From: Agapetus fuscipes
Taxonomy: Eukaryota; Arthropoda; Insecta; Trichoptera; Glossosomatidae
DNA length: 64,000 nt
Direction of reading: 5' to 3'
NCBI GenBank assembly: GCA_951799405.1
Contig: OX637332.1
Location: 1,803,001 to 1,867,000, forward strand
Part shown: positions 60,218 through 64,000 of the stretch, piece after piece
Numbering within the stretch: the stretch's first letter is position 1
How the letters are laid out: each line of letters starts with the position of its first letter
Notes under the pieces: generated by a model
Databases searched by the model: none
What the model was told of the DNA's origin: nothing
Seen by the model: only the letters and a program-made list of their open reading frames with translations
Position numbers and translations under genes: made by a program

Positions 60218-60608
60218 ATGGAGGACCTGCTGGTGGACGTGCGCTGCTCAACATATCGCACGTTTAATAATAAAGAGCAATAACTCAAAAATTGGGAAAA
60301 TCGAGATTTTGTAATAAAACGCAAGAACAATGCGAGAAGAATAGGTAGAATCCGACAGCCATTCAATTCGGACGAATATGACCGAGATAAAATATCGGCC
60401 GCCTTTTTCATCCCATACAAGTTGTACTGGTTGTCTGAACTCCAAACGTGATTTCCCAACATTCTTGTTTATTGAGTTATTGCTCTTTATTATTAAACGT
60501 GCGATCTGCAGACCTAAAAAGAGCCGCACAAGACAGGGAAGAATGGAGAAGAAGCGTAAAAGATATTGCTGCAAACCAATCCTAGGATAGAAACAGGAGA
60601 AGAAGAAG
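60218..60608 (+). pseudogene. RTE 3' fragment interrupted by an inverted-repeat element
   Basis: 60219-60256 and 60508-60608 together match the last ~100 codons' 3' part and tail of the RTE at 12331-12478 (tggaggacctgctggtggac, gccgcacaagacagggaaga, gatattgctgcaaaccaatc, gaagaagaag). attaaaattc flanks it at 60208-60217 and 60609-60618, a 10-bp TSD. The interruption is the 247-bp element below. Confidence 0.9.
60257..60503. mobile_element. 247-bp TIR element inserted in RTE
   Basis: Perfect 32-bp inverted ends starting cgcacgtttaataataaaga. Comparison with the uninterrupted RTE at 12381-12390 (caacatat/gcagag) shows four extra bases, atct, to the right, so the target duplication is probably ATAT/ATCT. 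The second copy, 63460-63706, has exactly the same length. The superfamily is unclear and there is no coding capacity. Confidence 0.88.
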
Positions 60609-60654
60609 ATTAAAATTCTATGACCGGTTTTTCCAACAATCCGTTTGCTTCCTC

Positions 60655-60995
60655 ACGCAAAAAAAAAAAAAACGCAACTAAGCTACACACATAGTGTAAC
60701 TTCTTGCCGCGTTATCCCCGAAGGGGTCGCACGTGGCGAGTTGAACCTATTTATTTATACAGGTAAGGGGGCCGTCCTTACGCCAATCACTTCAATTGAA
60801 GTGGGGGTTTCCCAGCTCCCGAGAGGGCTGGTACTCATTTCTTGTGAAGACTGAGTAAACCTTGCCGGTATTTTATTTTGGGGTTTGAAATAAACACCGA
60901 AACGGGAAATCATTTCTGACACTCTCGGTGGGTTTCAAACCCTAGCTCACGTCATGGAATGCAAGCACTCTACCAACTGAGCTATCGACCGGATC
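60655..60995 (-). mobile_element. SINE-2, full length
   Basis: Complete from the head (ccggtcgatagctcagttgg on minus) to the 3' end gtagcttagttgcg followed by a T-run (a-run on plus at 60659). The B box is changed to gggtttgaaaccc. Confidence 0.88.
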
Positions 60996-60999
60996 GTGG

Positions 61000-61389
61000 C
61001 TAAGCGCTCGCGTGGCTAAATAATTACTGAAATTTGAAGTTGTTTTATTTTAATCTTTTAAAAATATCGAGTATAAATATTACAGTCGATGGATATGCTT
61101 TAAGGTTGCTTAAAAAAAATAAAACTTACATTATTTTATTAATTGCGAAGTAGGTATCCAAATCACATAATAGTTATTTATGCCACTGCCAAGTAATGAT
61201 AGTCTTTTTAACACGAGTGCTAGTTTGAAAGCACGAGTGTTACAAAGACTAATTACGTGCAGTGGCATACAATACTTTTTCTACGACCATGAGAGAATTA
61301 ACAAAATAGTGAATAATAGTCATTATAATGTACTCGTCCATTTGAAGTAATTAAAACCTTACCTTTGTCAAAACGTGTGATTTATCATT
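61000..61389. other. Unassigned sequence
   Basis: An inverted pair, cacgagtgctagtttgaaag / cacgagtgttacaaagac, lies at 61214-61252. Nothing else seen. Confidence 0.35.
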
Positions 61390-61628
61390 CCCTTCGATTA
61401 TCTAATCTAACCTAAGTTGTAAAAATAAACTATATTTAGGTTTCATATTGAATTCATGCCCACAAGCCGACACATATGTATAAGGTCGCGCTTTTACATC
61501 CTGCATATAAGCTTAAACATTCAAACCCAAAACTCAAATAAACATATGCCCTGCAGTTGTATTGGCAGGTGAACCAAATTTGTACAGCATAGGTGATCAA
61601 CCTCATACTCACCTATTAACCAAGTAAC
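61390..61628 (-). mobile_element. LINE-A tail, diverged
   Basis: gattatctaatctaacctaa, cccacaagccgacacatat, gcataggtgatcaacctcat. Confidence 0.75.
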
Positions 61629-61734
61629 TTTTTGAGTTTGTTTATTTTTTGCGATGAAATTTTTTGTATTGTTTTCCTTTCAAGCCTTTTATTTTCCATT
61701 GAAAAAAGGAAAGCTTTATTTGGAGCAATCCGAT

Positions 61735-62127
61735 AAATAAATTCGATAAATTTTAGCACTATTAACAATTTTTATTTGACTCTACACATAAAATATACTT
61801 ATTTATTTTCATCTGAACAGGGCTGAAAGTCTCATCACCACGGTGATTCCTATCTACCGAATATCACTAATATTGTATGAAGCCTAATCAGCTGATCGCT
61901 TGCGGCCATCTTGGATTGACAGGTCTTCATACCCCCATACAAGGTTGACATTTGAAATTAAAAAATGGTTCCAATTCTGACAATGCGCATGCGCACATGT
62001 TCATTTTAACACGGTTACCGGTTGCATAATGTAACATTATGCAACGGGTGTAGAAATGTATGGCATTGTGATTGCGTTAGCCGTTTTGTAATTAGTAAAT
62101 TACCAAATGGGAGTAGAAAAAATATTA
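61735..62127 (-). repeat. Unclassified repeat R2, copy 2, with the mariner-like MITE core
   Basis: Inverted match to 13966-14380 at both ends. Its centre (about 61820-61940) matches the core of the MITE at 10172-10399 instead (ttgcggccatcttggattga, acaggtcttcatac). The palindrome here is gttgcataatg / cattatgcaac near 62022-62046. Confidence 0.65.
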
Positions 62128-62129
62128 TA

Positions 62130-62625
62130 TGTCATCATTTATTTTTCTTTTCCATCTCAATTTTTACAGTTTGACAGAAAACCGTTTTATAGGTTGGGCT
62201 TACATGTTGTTTGCTGTATTTTTTGGAGTCTGGTCACATATCTGGGTGACGCGGTGGGATTGCGGCCGCCGTCCGGCCAGTACATAAACCAGGCGTGTCC
62301 CCTGGAGCAGTGGCAAGAGCCTCCGGCTTAATAAGCGGGCGGTAACGGGGGGAAAAGGTGCTCTTAACCCTTGAGTTATGACCGCAATAATACAAAACTA
62401 GGGAGAGTTATGGCGGGCAGTGGTGGAGAAACGTGGCATGCGGGCGGCATATTCGTGGCCACCTTCTTTTTAGCCAGATGACATGAAAAGGTGAATTATT
62501 TCGTAGAAAAACTGGTGGCTGCAACGAAAAAGACTTTTAAAGGGCGGTTAACAAGGAATACATTTCCATATCGCCAATTAAAAAATAAAACTGAATAATG
62601 AGAAACCGTAGATAAAACATTTTAT
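62130..62625. other. Unassigned sequence
   Basis: 62240-62460 is GC-rich; a 74-aa plus frame there has no recognised domain. 62580-62615 resembles 27536-27590 (aaaactgaata, cgtagataaaacatt). Confidence 0.4.
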
Positions 62626-62626
62626 T

Positions 62627-63100
62627 GTGAGCGCGAAATAATGCGTGTCTGCTTGTGGGAATGCATCTAAATCTAAATCTAAATCTAAGTTGCAAAGATA
62701 TGTATCATTTTAGATTAAAATTAAATGCATTTTCCAGAAGCACACGCATAATTTCGCGCTCACACATGCCGCATGTGGACCTACAATATAAAATTCCAAT
62801 CTCAAATGAGCATAAGCCCTGCAACTCTCGCCGACCTTCCCTGAAACAGGGGTGACATTGGAAAAGTGAACCATTTTTTACAGTATGGGTGGTCAGCCTC
62901 ATACCAACCTATAAGTCAAGGAATGGTGAGTGAAATCTATTTATTTTTACAAGTAAGGGAGCTGCTTTATGCCAACCACTTCAGTGGGGGTTTCCCAGCT
63001 CCTGAGAGGGCTGTTACTCATTTCTGGTGAAGTCAGAGTAAACCTTGGATGCATTTAATATGAATATCAAATGATACATATCTTTGCAACTTAGATTAAG
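62627..63100 (+). mobile_element. LINE-A tail (plus) split by a SINE-2/LINE-A chimera
   Basis: gagcgcgaaataatgcgtgt and tgtgggaatgcat (to 62666) resume at 63049 with atgcatttaatatgaatatc and end gcaacttagatt. Confidence 0.85.
62667..63048 (-). mobile_element. SINE-2/LINE-A chimeric retrocopy with TSD
   Basis: On minus: a 5'-truncated SINE-2 body (ccaaggtttactctgacttc, ctgggaaacccccactgaag, gtaaaaataaatagatttca), then directly attccttgacttataggttg and the LINE-A tail with TTTAGA repeats. ATGCAT flanks the whole unit (62661-62666, 63049-63054), so both parts inserted together. Confidence 0.85.
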
Positions 63101-63410
63101 TTTTGTTCCTAATTTAATAGACGAATTTTAGTGTTTTGCTGATAGTTGTTTGTCGCTGGATCATCTTTTACGGGCTCTGCGTTATATTTAGAGACAATCC
63201 GGCCTTACCTCAAGTTGCCCCCACTTCCTGATCTCCCCGCCCTTCATCATGCCTTCATCTTGCACCCGCAACAACCTCATAATCTCATGTAACGTATAGG
63301 CGAGTCTATATCAAAAACATACATGTTGGAAGCATGGTTTTCATAATAAAAAACAACTTCAGAGGAAAAAAATTAAAGTATGTCTAAGCAGGGATGTATA
63401 TTGTATATTA
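63101..63410. other. Unassigned sequence
   Basis: Nothing recognised. Confidence 0.35.
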
Positions 63411-63414
63411 TCTT

Positions 63415-63452
63415 TAGGGCATTTTGCACAAACCTCCAATCATTATTTGATC
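63415..63452 (+). mobile_element. Remnant of PIF-like MITE left end
   Basis: gggcattttgcacaaacctc and caatcattatttgat resemble 24823-24860. The rest is lost. Confidence 0.6.
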
Positions 63453-63459
63453 GACAAAT

Positions 63460-63706
63460 CGCACGCTTAATAAAAAATAGAAATAACTAAAACATTACGA
63501 AACTAGAGATTTTGTAATAAAACGCAAGAACAGTGCGAGAAGAATAGTTAGAATGCGACAGCCGTTCAATTTGGACGAATATGACCGAGATAAAACATCG
63601 GCCGCTTTTTTCATCCCATACAAGTTGTACTGGTTGTCTGAACTTTAAACGTGATTTCCCAACATTCTTGTTTTCTGAGTTATTGCTCTTTATTATTAAA
63701 CGTGCG
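63460..63706. mobile_element. 247-bp TIR element, copy 2
   Basis: Same length and order as 60257-60503. The left end is mutated (cgcacgcttaataaaaaata) while the right end is intact. Flanks aaat / acat fit an imperfect 4-bp duplication. Confidence 0.85.
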
Positions 63707-63710
63707 ACAT

Positions 63711-64000
63711 CCAAAATGATTACATTTGAGGTACAAAAGAATGTGATGAAATGGTTTGGGCATGCGGAAAGAATGAATGATGATAGACTGACAAAGTATG
63801 TATAGTGGAAGGTTGTGGATTCGGATCCCGGCGGAGCACAAAAATAAACCATTTATATTTGGAATGTGCTCTTCGCTGGGTTGAAAAATTCATAAACCTT
63901 TGCCAATGACCGGTCACCAAAGGTCCATCCAGCCTTACAGCAACTGGGTCTTGCTTGAGTATTGGCGCTTTGTAGCGACGACCAAGCTCGTACACCTCTG
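63711..64000 (+). mobile_element. LINE-A RT fragment fused to SINE-1 (runs off the window)
   Basis: 63715-63803 encodes FEVQKNVMKWFGHAERMNDD-RLTK (LINE-A or LINE-B type RT end). It joins at tatgta/tagtggaagg to SINE-1 from just before the B box (ggattcggatcc) through the body to gctcgtacacctctg. That last sequence is the start of the LINE-D type tail, as in 16486-16812. The junction is at the same place as in 735-975. Confidence 0.8.

Overview
The window looks like a gene-free stretch of a large, AT-rich arthropod (most likely insect) genome. I found no host gene and no spliced or bacterial-type gene. Almost every recognisable segment is a transposable element or a piece of one. The evidence is non-LTR reverse transcriptase fragments, tRNA-like Pol III heads, terminal inverted repeats and target-site duplications (TSDs). 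Family names below are mine and local to this window. Percent identities are eye estimates.

Main families. LINE-A is a non-LTR family whose 3' tail (about 250 bp, ending in AGATT or TTTAGA repeats) occurs about 40 times, sometimes with the reverse transcriptase C-terminus attached (best copy 26096-26913). LINE-B, LINE-C, LINE-D, LINE-E, an L2-like element and RTE-like elements are present as truncated 3' ends. One apparently intact two-ORF CR1/Jockey-group element lies at about 17600-21602. SINE-1 has a tRNA-like head, preceded by a 5S rRNA domain in some copies. SINE-2 has a different tRNA-like head. Small DNA elements include PIF-like, mariner-like, hAT-like and GGGGC-type MITEs and an unclassified 247-bp inverted-repeat element. 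There are solo-LTR-like sequences at 4.8, 24.9, 48.8, 49.9 and perhaps 50.4 kb.

Layout. 0-2 kb is one copy of a segmental duplication whose partner is at 34.2-36.2 kb. 2-17 kb holds scattered LINE fragments, MITEs and an RTE remnant (11.5-12.5 kb). 17.6-21.6 kb is the intact LINE. 22.9-27 kb is a nested cluster (SINE-2, L2-like LINE, PIF-like MITE with an LTR-like insert, and a three-layer LINE/MITE/LINE nest). 28-34 kb holds LINE-D, RTE-like and SINE-1 pieces. 38-44 kb holds SINE-2 copies and an 873-bp minisatellite grown inside a SINE-1. 44-50.8 kb has LINE-E, LINE-D, a complete 5S-tRNA SINE and solo LTRs. 51-64 kb is dense in LINE-A tails with several informative nested insertions.

How the parts relate. 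SINE-1 copies end in one of two tails, each matching the 3' UTR of a different LINE in the same window (LINE-D or LINE-E). SINE-2 and SINE-1 pieces are also found fused to LINE-A sequence. The window therefore records modular assembly of SINEs: 5S plus tRNA heads, shared bodies and swappable LINE tails, with TSDs and filled/empty sites to support several steps.
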